A stretch of DNA of 64,000 bases from an uncultured Alphaproteobacteria bacterium (GTDB lineage: Bacteria; Pseudomonadota; Alphaproteobacteria; RF32; CAG-239): NCBI GenBank assembly GCA_944391515.1, contig CALXTW010000001.1, positions 65,378 through 129,377 on the forward strand, read 5' to 3'. Below are positions 26,800 through 35,333 of this stretch, in pieces. Position numbers and translations under genes: made by a program. The notes beneath the pieces were generated by a model. That model saw only the letters and a program-made list of their open reading frames with translations. It searched no databases and had not been told where the DNA came from. Positions within the stretch are counted from its first letter, which is position 1; each line of letters begins with the position of its first letter.

Positions 26800-27921
26800 G
26801 TGAGCAAATCTTTGGAAAAAGCACCAAGTCAGCAACCTGAAAAAATCGCAATTTATGTGCATTGGCCCTATTGTTTGAGCAAATGCCCTTATTGCGATTT
26901 TTTTAGTAAGGTGGATAAGCACGTTAATCAAGATGAGATGATTGATGCATATCTTGATGATTTGCGCTTTTATCATAATTTGACGGCAGATAAACAAGTC
27001 CAAAGTATCTTTTTTGGCGGGGGGACTCCCTCTTTGATAGCCCCACAAAATATTGAAAAGATAATTGACTGTGTGAGCGCGTTGTGGCGGTGCCAAGATA
27101 AGGTTGAAATCTCGCTTGAGGCAAATCCCAATACCAACCATAAAAACCTTTTTGCTGATTTGAAAAAAGCCGGCATAAATCGTTTGTCGCTCGGGGTGCA
27201 AGCCTTAAATGACCAAGATTTGAAGTTTTTTGGGCGGACTCACAATTTAGCTCAAGCCTTACAAGCCATTGATGAGGTGGTGAGCGTTTTTGATAATCAT
27301 TCGGTTGATTTGATTTATGCCAGACCAAATCAAGAACTTGACCAATGGCAAAGCGAGCTTGAACAAGTAACAAATTTGGGGTTAAAGCACATCTCTCTTT
27401 ATCAGTTGACAATCGAGGAGGGAACGGTTTTTGCCCGCAAGGGAGTGAAACCTTTGGATGAAGAAAAAGCGGCCCAAATGTATGCCTTTACCCAACAGTT
27501 TTTGAGTGAAAAGGGTTACCCGCAATATGAGATTTCTAACTTCTCGCAGGAGGGGTATCAATCAATCCATAATTTGGCCTATTGGCGCGGTGAAGACTAT
27601 GTGGGAATCGGCCCCTCTGCACACGGACGATTGCATTTGAAAAATAAGATTTTGGCAACCACCTATCATTTGCAACAAGAAGAATTAATCCCAAGCGAAC
27701 GAGCCGAAGAACTCATCATTATGGGGTTGAGAATTGTTGAGGGAATCGATAAAAAACGGTTTTATCGGCAATGTGGTTTGAAGTTTGATGAATTTGTTAA
27801 TCAAAAGGCTCTGGAGAATTTGGTGTCGCAAGGCTATTTGCAAAATAATGATTTGTGTGTGCGTGCCACAAAGAAGGGATTTTTGGTGTTAGACAAGCTC
27901 ATTGAGGAGCTGTGTGCTTAG
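26800..27921 (+). CDS. hemW: HemW, radical SAM heme-trafficking protein
   Basis: Radical SAM protein, often misnamed oxygen-independent coproporphyrinogen oxidase, thought to bind heme and deliver it to target proteins. The [4Fe-4S] motif CxxxCxxC is C25, C29, C32 (CLSKCPYC), followed by GGGTPSLI and RLSLGVQAL, and the HemN C-terminal domain. At 373 residues it lacks the long N-terminus and the second cysteine of true HemN. The start is uncertain: GTG 26800 directly follows the hslU stop and has no ribosome site, while TTG 26812 has AGGTGAG 7 nt upstream. It closes the hslV-hslU-hemW unit. Confidence 0.92.
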   Translation: MSKSLEKAPSQQPEKIAIYVHWPYCLSKCPYCDFFSKVDKHVNQDEMIDAYLDDLRFYHNLTADKQVQSIFFGGGTPSLIAPQNIEKIIDCVSALWRCQDKVEISLEANPNTNHKNLFADLKKAGINRLSLGVQALNDQDLKFFGRTHNLAQALQAIDEVVSVFDNHSVDLIYARPNQELDQWQSELEQVTNLGLKHISLYQLTIEEGTVFARKGVKPLDEEKAAQMYAFTQQFLSEKGYPQYEISNFSQEGYQSIHNLAYWRGEDYVGIGPSAHGRLHLKNKILATTYHLQQEELIPSERAEELIIMGLRIVEGIDKKRFYRQCGLKFDEFVNQKALENLVSQGYLQNNDLCVRATKKGFLVLDKLIEELCA

Positions 27922-27934
27922 CTAAAAAAGTTGT

Positions 27935-28609
27935 TTAGTGGCAGTATTGTTCCGGAAAAAGTTTGAAGTGCAGCCATAAAATTAGAGAATAAGTAACAGT
28001 GGCTGAGAAAAAGACATCTGAGAAAAAGTGATAGCCTTCAGCTATACGTGAAATTCCGGTTAATACACCCAATAGAATAACGGTTGATATGCCTAATCCC
28101 CGCCAGCGGCGCGGCAAGAGGAGAGCTAAAGACAAACTCCAGAAGACAACTGCCGTGTGTCCCGACATAAAGGAACAATCCAGAGAGCATTGATTGCTAA
28201 TGACAAGCGGTGAGGTGAAGATTTTATCGCCACCGAATTCGGTGATTTGAAGAGGGCGGGCTCTTCCCCAAAAACTTTTGAATATGCCGTTGACAATTAT
28301 TATCGGTCCTAACAGCATAGAACCGGTGGTAAACAACATAACCTTGGTGTTGATGCCAAAAAGTTGGTGATGTCTTATTTTGCCAATACCCCATAAGATG
28401 CCAATACCTAAAGCAATTAAAATTAAAAACTCAGGCAAGCCTTTTCTTAATAAAGGAAAGAAACCCCAGTCGCTCAAAAAAAAGCGATTGTCTCGATAAA
28501 AATAAGAACTAATGCTCAAATCAAGATATGGCGAAACGGCAACAACCGAAAATAAAGCACAAATTATCCAAAAATTGAGCTTGGGAGGAATACAAACTTG
28601 TTTATGCAT
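27935..28609 (-). CDS. PAP2-family membrane phosphatase
   Basis: A 224-residue integral membrane protein with about six helices and the three phosphatase motifs of the PAP2 superfamily: K..R-P in KSFWGRARP, the SGH of SFMSGHTAV, and SR...H..SD in SRIAEGYHFFSDV. These enzymes remove phosphate from lipids on the periplasmic side. Candidates are lipid A (LpxE/LpxF-like), undecaprenyl pyrophosphate or phosphatidylglycerol phosphate; the sequence does not decide. Its ATG overlaps the lptG stop by 1 nt (TAATG), so it is translationally coupled to an LPS-transport gene, which favours a lipid A or envelope role. Confidence 0.85.
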   Translation of the reverse strand: MHKQVCIPPKLNFWIICALFSVVAVSPYLDLSISSYFYRDNRFFLSDWGFFPLLRKGLPEFLILIALGIGILWGIGKIRHHQLFGINTKVMLFTTGSMLLGPIIIVNGIFKSFWGRARPLQITEFGGDKIFTSPLVISNQCSLDCSFMSGHTAVVFWSLSLALLLPRRWRGLGISTVILLGVLTGISRIAEGYHFFSDVFFSATVTYSLILWLHFKLFPEQYCH

Positions 28610-29715
28610 TAACCGTCCTCTAAGTGTAAAAGAGCGGTTATACTTATCAATGCAGCAATAATAGTCGGTGTGCAGACGGCCATAAATGGCGGAATATAGC
28701 CGTTAAGTCCAAAGGCATAAATTACTTGTGATAAGAAGTAAAAAATAAAGCCGGTTGAAACACCGCCTACAATCAAATACATTACGCCGCCACGGCGATT
28801 GTTGGGGCGCAGAGCAAATACTGCCGCTATCAATATCATGGCGCAAAGCAAAAAGGGTGAGGCCAAAAGTGATAAATAGTGCATATAGTGCTTGAGGGCC
28901 GAGAAGCCTGACTTTTCATAAAAATTAATGGTGGCGGGTAAATCCCAAAAAGAGATGGCTTCCGGTTTAATGAAATTTTCTTTAATGCGGTCAAGGGTTA
29001 ATGTGGTTTTGTATTTGGTGTTGGGCAACGAAACAACTGGTTTGCCGGCTTCATAGACTTTGACATCTTTTAGCTCAAAGCCGTTTTTTTCATCCAATGT
29101 GGCGGCAAAGGCCTCAAGTCGTTTGAGAAGTTGAGAATCTCTGTCCATTTCCATAATACTGACATTTCTTAATAAAAGCGTATCTTGCTCTTGGTGCAAA
29201 CTTTTTGACTGAATAACCAAAACAGTGTCTTGGTCAGTTGCTTCTCTGGTCCATAAGCCTTTATCGCTGAATAATACGGCGTTGGGATTACGGGTTTTGA
29301 AGCGATAATCCATAACCTCATAAATCTCATACATTTTTGAGGATATAGGGTTAACTACCGTGATGTTCAGTATACCGACAATAAAGGTGGTGATGAGTAT
29401 CGGAGTTAAAAATCCCCAGATGGAAACGCCTGCCGCACGAATAATGACAAACTCGTTGCTCTTACTTAAACGCCAAAATGTTATCATGGCGGCAATCATC
29501 ATCACAAACGGAAAAACCAAGTCAATGGTTTGTGGTAGTTTGGTTATTGCCATTTGAATCACAAACAAAAATGTAACGTTTTCTCCTGAGGCACGACGCA
29601 ACATCTCTATCAGTTCAAAGATAAAGACAACGCCTAAAACCATCAGCAATACGCCGATAAAGTTTAGGATGATTTGCTTGCTTAAATAGCGGCCAAGAAT
29701 AGAGTTTAAGTTCAT
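28609..29715 (-). CDS. lptG: LPS export permease LptG
   Basis: Second permease of the LptB2FG complex. The 368-residue protein has the YjgP/YjgQ arrangement: N-terminal helices including FIFELIEMLRRASGENVTF (typical of LptG), a periplasmic domain (about residues 125-265) and three C-terminal helices with RPNNRRGG between two of them. The ATG has AGGGAA at good spacing. It heads an operon with the PAP2 phosphatase. Its partner lptF is about 28 kb away and in the same orientation, rather than adjacent. Confidence 0.92.
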   Translation of the reverse strand: MNLNSILGRYLSKQIILNFIGVLLMVLGVVFIFELIEMLRRASGENVTFLFVIQMAITKLPQTIDLVFPFVMMIAAMITFWRLSKSNEFVIIRAAGVSIWGFLTPILITTFIVGILNITVVNPISSKMYEIYEVMDYRFKTRNPNAVLFSDKGLWTREATDQDTVLVIQSKSLHQEQDTLLLRNVSIMEMDRDSQLLKRLEAFAATLDEKNGFELKDVKVYEAGKPVVSLPNTKYKTTLTLDRIKENFIKPEAISFWDLPATINFYEKSGFSALKHYMHYLSLLASPFLLCAMILIAAVFALRPNNRRGGVMYLIVGGVSTGFIFYFLSQVIYAFGLNGYIPPFMAVCTPTIIAALISITALLHLEDG

Positions 29716-29784
29716 TATTTTCCCTAAGTTTACTTTTTTGCTAAGATAAAAGAATTTCCTTTATTTGACAAGCCTATTTATTCT

Positions 29785-30711
29785 TTAAGCGATACAATCA
29801 AGTGAAAGGTATCTTTCTATCGAATCGGGCAAAATAACGACAATGTTTTTGCCTTTCATCTCTTCTCTTTGGCCAAGTTGAATTGCTGCCGAAAGTGCAG
29901 CACCGGAAGAAATGCCAATGGGGAGCCCTTCTTCAAGGGCGACTTCTTTGCAGGTGTCTATGGCATTTGTAGAGGCAATATCCATAACCTCGTTGACTAA
30001 GGTTTTATCATAAAATTTGGGAATAAATCCGGCGCCAATGCCTAAAATTTGGTGCGGACCGGCTTTGCCTCCGTTGAGGACGGCACTCTCAAGCGGTTCA
30101 ACCGCAACAACATATAAGTCCGGATTGCAGGTTTTGAGTGCTTGGGCTATACCGGTTAGAGTGCCAGACGTGCCGACAGAGCAGACCAAGCAATCAATAT
30201 TACCGCCGGTGTCTTCCATTATCTCCATGCTGGTGCCTAATTTGTGTGCTTCAGGGTTAGCCTCATTTTCAAACTGGCGCAATAAAATAACGTTGGGGTT
30301 CTTTTGTGCCAAAATTTCAGCTTTGGCAATTGAGCCTTTCATGCCGTCTTCCGCCGGTGTTAAAATAACCTCAGCGCCAAAGTGTTTCATCAAAATTATT
30401 CTTTCTTTTGACATGTTCTCCGGCATGATGATGACTAATTTGTAGTTTTTGGCGGCACAAAGTGCGGCTAAGGCAATACCGGTGTTGCCTGAGGTGGCTT
30501 CGACAAAAACACTATCCTCTGTGAGGCCTTGTTTTTCGGCTTGTTCCAGCATTTTAAGCGCAACGCGGTCTTTGCTTGAAAATAGGGGATTGTAAAATTC
30601 ACATTTGGCCAAAATGTTGGCTTTTACATGATGCTTGTGGGCGAGTTTTTGTAATCTTAAAAGCGGGGTGTGCCCAACCATCTCGGTTATGGAATTGTAG
30701 ATTTTTTTCAT
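29785..30711 (-). CDS. cysK: cysteine synthase
   Basis: PLP enzyme that makes L-cysteine from O-acetylserine and sulfide. The 308-residue protein has MVGHTPLLRL, the PLP lysine in NPLFSSKDRVAL, the asparagine loop EATSGNTGIALA, the phosphate-binding GTSGTLTGIA, and GISSGAA. The usual NPxxSVKDR reads NPLFSSKDR. Length fits CysK. A CysM-like or cystathionine-synthase-like role cannot be excluded. AGAGG precedes the ATG. It is a single gene with no cysE beside it. Confidence 0.9.
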   Translation of the reverse strand: MKKIYNSITEMVGHTPLLRLQKLAHKHHVKANILAKCEFYNPLFSSKDRVALKMLEQAEKQGLTEDSVFVEATSGNTGIALAALCAAKNYKLVIIMPENMSKERIILMKHFGAEVILTPAEDGMKGSIAKAEILAQKNPNVILLRQFENEANPEAHKLGTSMEIMEDTGGNIDCLVCSVGTSGTLTGIAQALKTCNPDLYVVAVEPLESAVLNGGKAGPHQILGIGAGFIPKFYDKTLVNEVMDIASTNAIDTCKEVALEEGLPIGISSGAALSAAIQLGQREEMKGKNIVVILPDSIERYLSLDCIA

Positions 30712-30809
30712 TTTTGCCTCTGAGGTGTTTATAAAGCTGAATTTGTGCTTTAATATGTGTTTTGCTTTGGGTAGTATAACAATAACATTAAAAAATTAAA
30801 ATTAAAAAA

Positions 30810-31388
30810 ATGAAAAATTTAAAAACGTGGGTTTTTATAGGATTTCTGGTTACTTTTCCGCTTGGTAACTCGCAAGCTATGAGCTTGGACGAGATTTATC
30901 GTGATGTGGTTAGAAGTGATAATCGCGGGTATCTGCCCATGTTTGTTAAAAATCGTGAAGCTCCGGATTTTGTGGTTGATACAAAAGCGTTGAAAGATGT
31001 GCCTGAGCCTAAGGCCGAAGATAAATCTCCGATTAAACCTGATTTGGAAATTGTTAAATTTGAAAATCAGCGCAAAATTCACGAAGAACAAGTCAGACAA
31101 AAATGGGCGGCTTGGAACAGAGTTATTCAAAATGTGAAAAATGGTAAAGTAACGGCTTCCGAACTGAGAGAGTTGGAAGTAAAAGCCGGAGAAAATAATC
31201 CGCAAGCCGTGGAAATTTTAGCTTGGGTTTATGCTAAAGGTGTAGGTGTTCAGCCTGATTTGATTAAGGCTTTTCGTTTGTATATGCAAGCAGAAGATTT
31301 GGGTGTTTCCGGTGCTAAACTCAATGCTGCTAAAGTCTATAAAGTTATGCCCAGACAAATGCGTGAGCAACTCGTTGCTTTTCAATAA
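30810..31388 (+). CDS. exported Sel1-repeat protein
   Basis: A 192-residue protein with an N-terminal signal peptide (FIGFLVTFPLGNSQA, cleavage likely near residue 23). The C-terminal third is a Sel1-like repeat: NPQAVEILAWVYAKGVGVQ, then a second partial repeat in FRLYMQAEDLGVSGA. Such repeats form helical protein-binding surfaces. The middle is charged and without known domain. The ATG sits behind a run of A/T with no ribosome site. It is divergent from cysK and converges with the Nudix gene with a 2-nt gap. The partner is unknown. Confidence 0.7.
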   Translation: MKNLKTWVFIGFLVTFPLGNSQAMSLDEIYRDVVRSDNRGYLPMFVKNREAPDFVVDTKALKDVPEPKAEDKSPIKPDLEIVKFENQRKIHEEQVRQKWAAWNRVIQNVKNGKVTASELRELEVKAGENNPQAVEILAWVYAKGVGVQPDLIKAFRLYMQAEDLGVSGAKLNAAKVYKVMPRQMREQLVAFQ

Positions 31389-31390
31389 AT

Positions 31391-31879
31391 TTATTTGAAT
31401 AAATGCTGAAAAGCCAGCCAATGGGCGTAATTTATTTTATGTGTTCCGGAAAAAATGTCTTCTTTCTTTAGCCAGGCAGCCGTTCCGTTTTCAGGTGTGC
31501 GCCATGGTTCTTTTGTGGTATCAAACCCATAAGCAGAAGCATCATAGACAATAAAAGTTTGCTCATAGACACAGTATTCTCCAAACGGGCGAGCATCATT
31601 GGCAAAATAGTTTATGGTTTGCGAATATGATTTTTCTCCTTGGGAAAGCGCAAATTCTATGCCCGTTTCTTCGTAAAGTTTACGGTAGAGGCAATCTCTA
31701 AAATCTTCTTTGCGAGAAACAGAACCTCCCGGAAACTCAGGAACTTTTACTTGCGGCGGATAGGTAACTAAAACTAAGTCGTCTTTTACCAAAATTGCAA
31801 AATATCCCTTTTGGTGCACGGGAATAATATCATCAGCATATTTTTCGCGACCGAAACGGTCGTAAAATACATCAGTCAT
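31391..31879 (-). CDS. Nudix hydrolase with an altered Nudix box
   Basis: A 162-residue Nudix-fold protein. The box G-x5-E-x7-R-E-U-x-E-E-x-G-U is matched at residues 52-74 (G52, E58, R66, L68, E70, E71, G73, I74) except that the Glu after R66 is Lys67. That Glu is a metal or base residue in MutT, so activity may be weak, lost or carried by another residue. Substrate unknown. I start at ATG 31879, which overlaps the end of gmk by 8 nt and has GGAAGAAG upstream; the frame extends to 31909. Confidence 0.75.
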   Translation of the reverse strand: MTDVFYDRFGREKYADDIIPVHQKGYFAILVKDDLVLVTYPPQVKVPEFPGGSVSRKEDFRDCLYRKLYEETGIEFALSQGEKSYSQTINYFANDARPFGEYCVYEQTFIVYDASAYGFDTTKEPWRTPENGTAAWLKKEDIFSGTHKINYAHWLAFQHLFK

Positions 31880-32534
31880 GTTTGGCTTCTTCCAACAATT
31901 CACCAACAAAAGATTGAAGGCCGGTTTGACGAACCCTCTTCATTCTTTCGCCAGATATTATTCTTTGGACTTTTTTGATGGTGTCTTCTAAGTTTACATT
32001 TACCAAAACATAGTCAAACTCATTCCAATGTTTGAGTTTTTCGGCTGTTAAGTTCATGCGCTTTTCAATGGTTTCTTTGCTGTCGGTGCCACGATTTTCA
32101 AGGCGAGAGCGCAGTTCTTTGATTGAAGGTGGGAGAAGATAGATGGTGACAACATCATCTTTGGCTTTGGCTTTCATTTGGCGAGCGCCTTCCCAATCCA
32201 TATCAAAAAGAACATCTTCTCCGACATTGATGAAACTATCAACCTCAGAGCGCAAAGTGCCATAGCGTGAGCCATATTGCGAATCGACATATTCATAAAA
32301 AGCGTCTTGTTTCAAATATTCATTGTACTGAGCATCGTCAATAAAATAGTAGTCTTTGCCGTCAACTTCGCCTTCTCTGGGTTTACGGGTGGTGACGGAT
32401 ACTGAAAATTTTATATTAGGGTCACAACGTAAAAGCTCTTTTACAACCGCGCTTTTGCCCGTACCGGACGGAGCTTCGATAATAAACATTGCTCCGCGGC
32501 GAACTTTTTTTAATCTGGTAATAATTTCATCCAT
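31872..32534 (-). CDS. gmk: guanylate kinase
   Basis: Phosphorylates GMP to GDP. The 220-residue product has the P-loop APSGTGKSAV, SVTTRKPREGEVDGKDYYFI (GMP site), and the lid region RLENRGTDSKETIEKRM. ATG 32534 is chosen because GGAG lies 6 nt before it; the upstream in-frame ATG at 32546 has no ribosome site. It ends in TGA and overlaps the start of the Nudix gene, which suggests co-translation. In many relatives gmk follows a YicC-family gene; that gene is absent here. Confidence 0.96.
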   Translation of the reverse strand: MDEIITRLKKVRRGAMFIIEAPSGTGKSAVVKELLRCDPNIKFSVSVTTRKPREGEVDGKDYYFIDDAQYNEYLKQDAFYEYVDSQYGSRYGTLRSEVDSFINVGEDVLFDMDWEGARQMKAKAKDDVVTIYLLPPSIKELRSRLENRGTDSKETIEKRMNLTAEKLKHWNEFDYVLVNVNLEDTIKKVQRIISGERMKRVRQTGLQSFVGELLEEAKHD

Positions 32535-32616
32535 AGCTTGCTCCATTTTACTGGTGATTTTTATTTTAATGCTTATACTATACCTTAATTTTTGAAAATG
32601 TCTTTAGGAAAAAACA

Positions 32617-33375
32617 ATGTTTACTTATAAAAATGTTTTAATTACCGGTGCAAGTTCGGGTATCGGTCAGGCTTTGGCAGAGTATTATGCGCAGAATGGT
32701 GCTGATGTGCTTTTTATTTGCGGGCGAAATGAAGAACGCTTAAATAAAGTTAAAGAGAATTGTGAAAAATGTGGCGCTAAAGTCTATGCGCAAGTGTTAG
32801 ATGTTTGTGACAGAGAAAAGGTTAAAAGTTGGTTGGAATTTTCCACCCAAACCGCGCCAATAGATTTGGTGATTGCCAATGCCGGAACAGGTAATGTCAA
32901 TGAGACTGATGATGCAATCTATAACACTTTTAATACCAATGTTTGGGGTGTGATTAATACCGTGTTGCCGATGGTGAAACTTTTTGCAAAAGACAAGAGT
33001 TTGCCTAAGGGAATCGTGATTATCAGCTCTATTGCCGGATATCATGGTTTGCCAACTTGTCCGGCTTATAGCGCAAGTAAGGCTTGTGTGAAAGCATGGG
33101 GGGAGGCAATGCGGCCGATTTTGGCTAAAGACAATATTCACCTGAGTGTGGTGTGTCCGGGGTTTGTTCGCTCCAGAATTACTGACCAGAATACTTGTCC
33201 GATGCCTTTTTTTATGGAAGCTCCGAAAGCTGCGGCAATTATTGCCAAAGGTGTAGCCAAAAATAAAGGAATTATTGCTTTTCCTTGGGTGTTGCGTTTT
33301 GTAACTTGGTTGGTTTCAATTTTGCCGAATTGTGTGAGCGAGTTTATTTATCGCTTGCTTCCGCCAAAGGCTTAA
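32617..33375 (+). CDS. short-chain dehydrogenase/reductase
   Basis: A 252-residue classical SDR: cofactor loop TGASSGIG (residues 10-17), NAG-type motif VIANAGTG, Ser in IISSIAG, and the YSASK pair (Tyr, Lys) that makes the catalytic site. The sequence ends with a hydrophobic stretch (FVTWLVSILPNCVSEFIYRLL) that could associate with membrane. Substrate cannot be predicted. Its last 32 nt overlap the 3' end of the convergent ampG. Confidence 0.82.
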   Translation: MFTYKNVLITGASSGIGQALAEYYAQNGADVLFICGRNEERLNKVKENCEKCGAKVYAQVLDVCDREKVKSWLEFSTQTAPIDLVIANAGTGNVNETDDAIYNTFNTNVWGVINTVLPMVKLFAKDKSLPKGIVIISSIAGYHGLPTCPAYSASKACVKAWGEAMRPILAKDNIHLSVVCPGFVRSRITDQNTCPMPFFMEAPKAAAIIAKGVAKNKGIIAFPWVLRFVTWLVSILPNCVSEFIYRLLPPKA

Positions 33376-34642
33376 GCGGTTTCTTTTGGCGTTCAACTCG
33401 CATTAAAATCCATAAAATAATCAGACCCGGTATCATCATTATGGTGGTGATGAGGAAAAAAGTCGGCCAGCTGGTGGCTGCTTTCATATATCCGCTGCTA
33501 GCGGCAAAAACATCGCGTGCCAAACTCATTAAAGATGAAAGCAGAGCATACTGTGTGGCGGTATAAGCAATGGAACAAAGTGAGGAGAGGTAGGCAACCA
33601 TAGCCGTTGAGGCCATGCCGCCGGCAATGTTGTCAAAAGATATGGTTAGCATGAGCATGGGTACGCTATGACCGATATAGGCTTGTAAGACATACATTAA
33701 ATTGGTTATACCTTGAAAAATTCCGCAAAGCATCAGACCTTTGAGCATGTTCATGCGGCTCATGACTATTCCGCCGACGAGACCGCCGAAAATGGTGGCA
33801 CCCATGCCGAATATTTTGGAGACAAAGGCTATTTCGCCTTTGCTAAAGCCCATGTCAGCATAAAAAGGAAAAGCCATCGGTCCCATGAAAGAATCACTCA
33901 TGCGGTAGAAAAAGATAAAAGCTAAGATGATTGCCCAATCGGATTTTTTGATAAAGTCAAGGAAAGGATTGTAAACGGCACATTGTAGAAAGTGCTTAAA
34001 ATCAGAATAATTCTGCTCTTGGTATTTTTGGGCTTTGGTCGGCTCATGGGATAAAAGAATCGTGAAGATACCAATGAGTGTACCAAAACACATCAGAAAA
34101 TAAACTTCGTTCCAACTCATAAATGAGGCCATCCAGATTGCTCCGGCTCCCGAAACAATTGTGCCTAAACGGTAGCCTATGATAAAAACTGCAACACCGG
34201 CGCCTTGTTCTTTGAAGTTAAAACTTTCAATACGATAGGCGTCTAAAACAATGTCTTGTGAGGCTGAGGCTATCACAACAATAATGCACAAAACCACAAG
34301 TGAACGAAGGCTTTCTTCAGGGTTGACGGTGGAGGTGGCGGCTAAACCAATAAAAAGTATAAGTTGAAAGAACAGAGCCCAGCCGCGGCGGCGACCCAAT
34401 CGCTCAAAAAACGGTAAGCTTAGGCGGTCAAGCAATGGAGCCCAGAGCCATTTGAAACTGTAGGGGAGCTTGACTAAAGAAAATAAGCCAATCGCAATAT
34501 AGGATATGCCGCAGTCTTTGAGCCATAAGTTAAGCGTGCTGAAGACCAATAGCAATGGAAAACCGCTCGAAAACCCTAAGCCTATCATGGTAAGCATTTT
34601 CGGGGTAAAGTATATTTTGAGCGTTTTTCCCAGTTGTGACAT
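33344..34642 (-). CDS. ampG: AmpG-type muropeptide permease
   Basis: Major-facilitator transporter of 432 residues and about 12 helices. The signature of AmpG is clear: LGFSSGFPLLLVFSTLNLWLKD, LVKLPYSFKWLWAPLLDR and SQDIVLDAYRIE. AmpG imports GlcNAc-anhydroMurNAc peptides, the turnover products of lytic transglycosylases such as MltA, which is also in this window. The ATG has a strong AAGGAGA site. A hairpin lies in its leader (34655-34698). Confidence 0.9.
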   Translation of the reverse strand: MSQLGKTLKIYFTPKMLTMIGLGFSSGFPLLLVFSTLNLWLKDCGISYIAIGLFSLVKLPYSFKWLWAPLLDRLSLPFFERLGRRRGWALFFQLILFIGLAATSTVNPEESLRSLVVLCIIVVIASASQDIVLDAYRIESFNFKEQGAGVAVFIIGYRLGTIVSGAGAIWMASFMSWNEVYFLMCFGTLIGIFTILLSHEPTKAQKYQEQNYSDFKHFLQCAVYNPFLDFIKKSDWAIILAFIFFYRMSDSFMGPMAFPFYADMGFSKGEIAFVSKIFGMGATIFGGLVGGIVMSRMNMLKGLMLCGIFQGITNLMYVLQAYIGHSVPMLMLTISFDNIAGGMASTAMVAYLSSLCSIAYTATQYALLSSLMSLARDVFAASSGYMKAATSWPTFFLITTIMMIPGLIILWILMRVERQKKPLKPLAEASDK

Positions 34643-34654
34643 TTGTTTCTCCTT

Positions 34655-34698
34655 AAGCGTAATCTAAACCAAGAGTGGTTAAATTTTATCTAACGCTT
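34655..34698. promoter_or_regulatory. nested inverted repeat upstream of ampG
   Basis: The outer arms AAGCGT (34655-34660) and ACGCTT (34693-34698) enclose an inner hairpin AACCA/TGGTT (34667-34671 and 34676-34680). It lies between the ampG ribosome site and the XRE promoter and could be an operator or leader structure. No function can be read from it. Confidence 0.35.
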
Positions 34699-34791
34699 TG
34701 ATTTATTTTGCCTGAGGTTGAATTTGTGGAGTTTGATTTCTATTTTAAGGTGTGTATATTGTTTATTTCTAATAAAAGATTATATTCTTAC

Positions 34792-34820
34792 TTGCATTAT
34801 TTTTCTTTATGCTCTATTAG
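34792..34820 (+). promoter_or_regulatory. promoter of the XRE regulator gene
   Basis: TTGCAT (34792-34797) and TATTAG (34815-34820) have a 17-nt spacer, about 50 nt before the chosen start codon at 34869. Otherwise the stretch 34643-34868 holds no gene that I can see. Confidence 0.45.
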
Positions 34821-34868
34821 TAGATAAACTATGTTAATATGCACTTAATAGTTAAACGAGGTTGTATA

Positions 34869-35333
34869 ATGACTAACATGTCAAACATTTATAAAAATAA
34901 GAGGGAAAATGCTAATCAGCCAAATCCTGTCGATATTTATGTCGGAAATAGGCTACGTCAGAGAAGAATGTTGATGGGATTATCTCAAAAGCAGATGGCT
35001 AATGAGTTGGGAGTTACCTTTCAGCAAGTGCAAAAATATGAAAATGGTGTAAATCGTATTAGTGCCAGCAGATTATGGGATATCAGTAAAATTTTGAAAG
35101 CACCGATTGAGTTCTTTTTTGATGGTATGGATGAAGAAATTCGAAACCAAAGCCCAATGATGTTGCATAATGGTGGTTTGTCGGCAAATAATTATAAGGC
35201 TGATTTGTTGAATGATCCGATGATGAAGCCTGAGGCTATTAAGTTGGTTAAGGCTTATGCTTCAATTGATGATAAGAAGATTTCTCATCAGTTGTTGGAT
35301 TTGATGGTGGCTTTGTCAGCCGGAAACCACTAG
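34869..35333 (+). CDS. XRE-family transcriptional regulator
   Basis: A 154-residue DNA-binding protein. The helix-turn-helix covers about residues 23-77: VGNRLRQRRMLMGLSQKQMA, then LGVTFQQVQKYENGVNRISAS and LWDISKILKAP, followed by EFFFDGM. The domain is followed by a short C-terminal helix region. This size and layout match a regulator family widespread in Alphaproteobacteria, found near smr and mltA genes; its targets here are unknown. ATG 34869 has GAGG 8 nt upstream; the in-frame ATG at 34839 lies close to the promoter and lacks a ribosome site. It overlaps smr by 4 nt (convergent). Confidence 0.88.
   Translation: MTNMSNIYKNKRENANQPNPVDIYVGNRLRQRRMLMGLSQKQMANELGVTFQQVQKYENGVNRISASRLWDISKILKAPIEFFFDGMDEEIRNQSPMMLHNGGLSANNYKADLLNDPMMKPEAIKLVKAYASIDDKKISHQLLDLMVALSAGNH

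Noticed and set aside
26800-27921. Oxygen-independent coproporphyrinogen III oxidase HemN
   Set aside because: The protein is 373 residues, has a CxxxCxxC start like HemW, and lacks the longer N-terminal part of HemN. The hslVU neighbourhood does not decide function.
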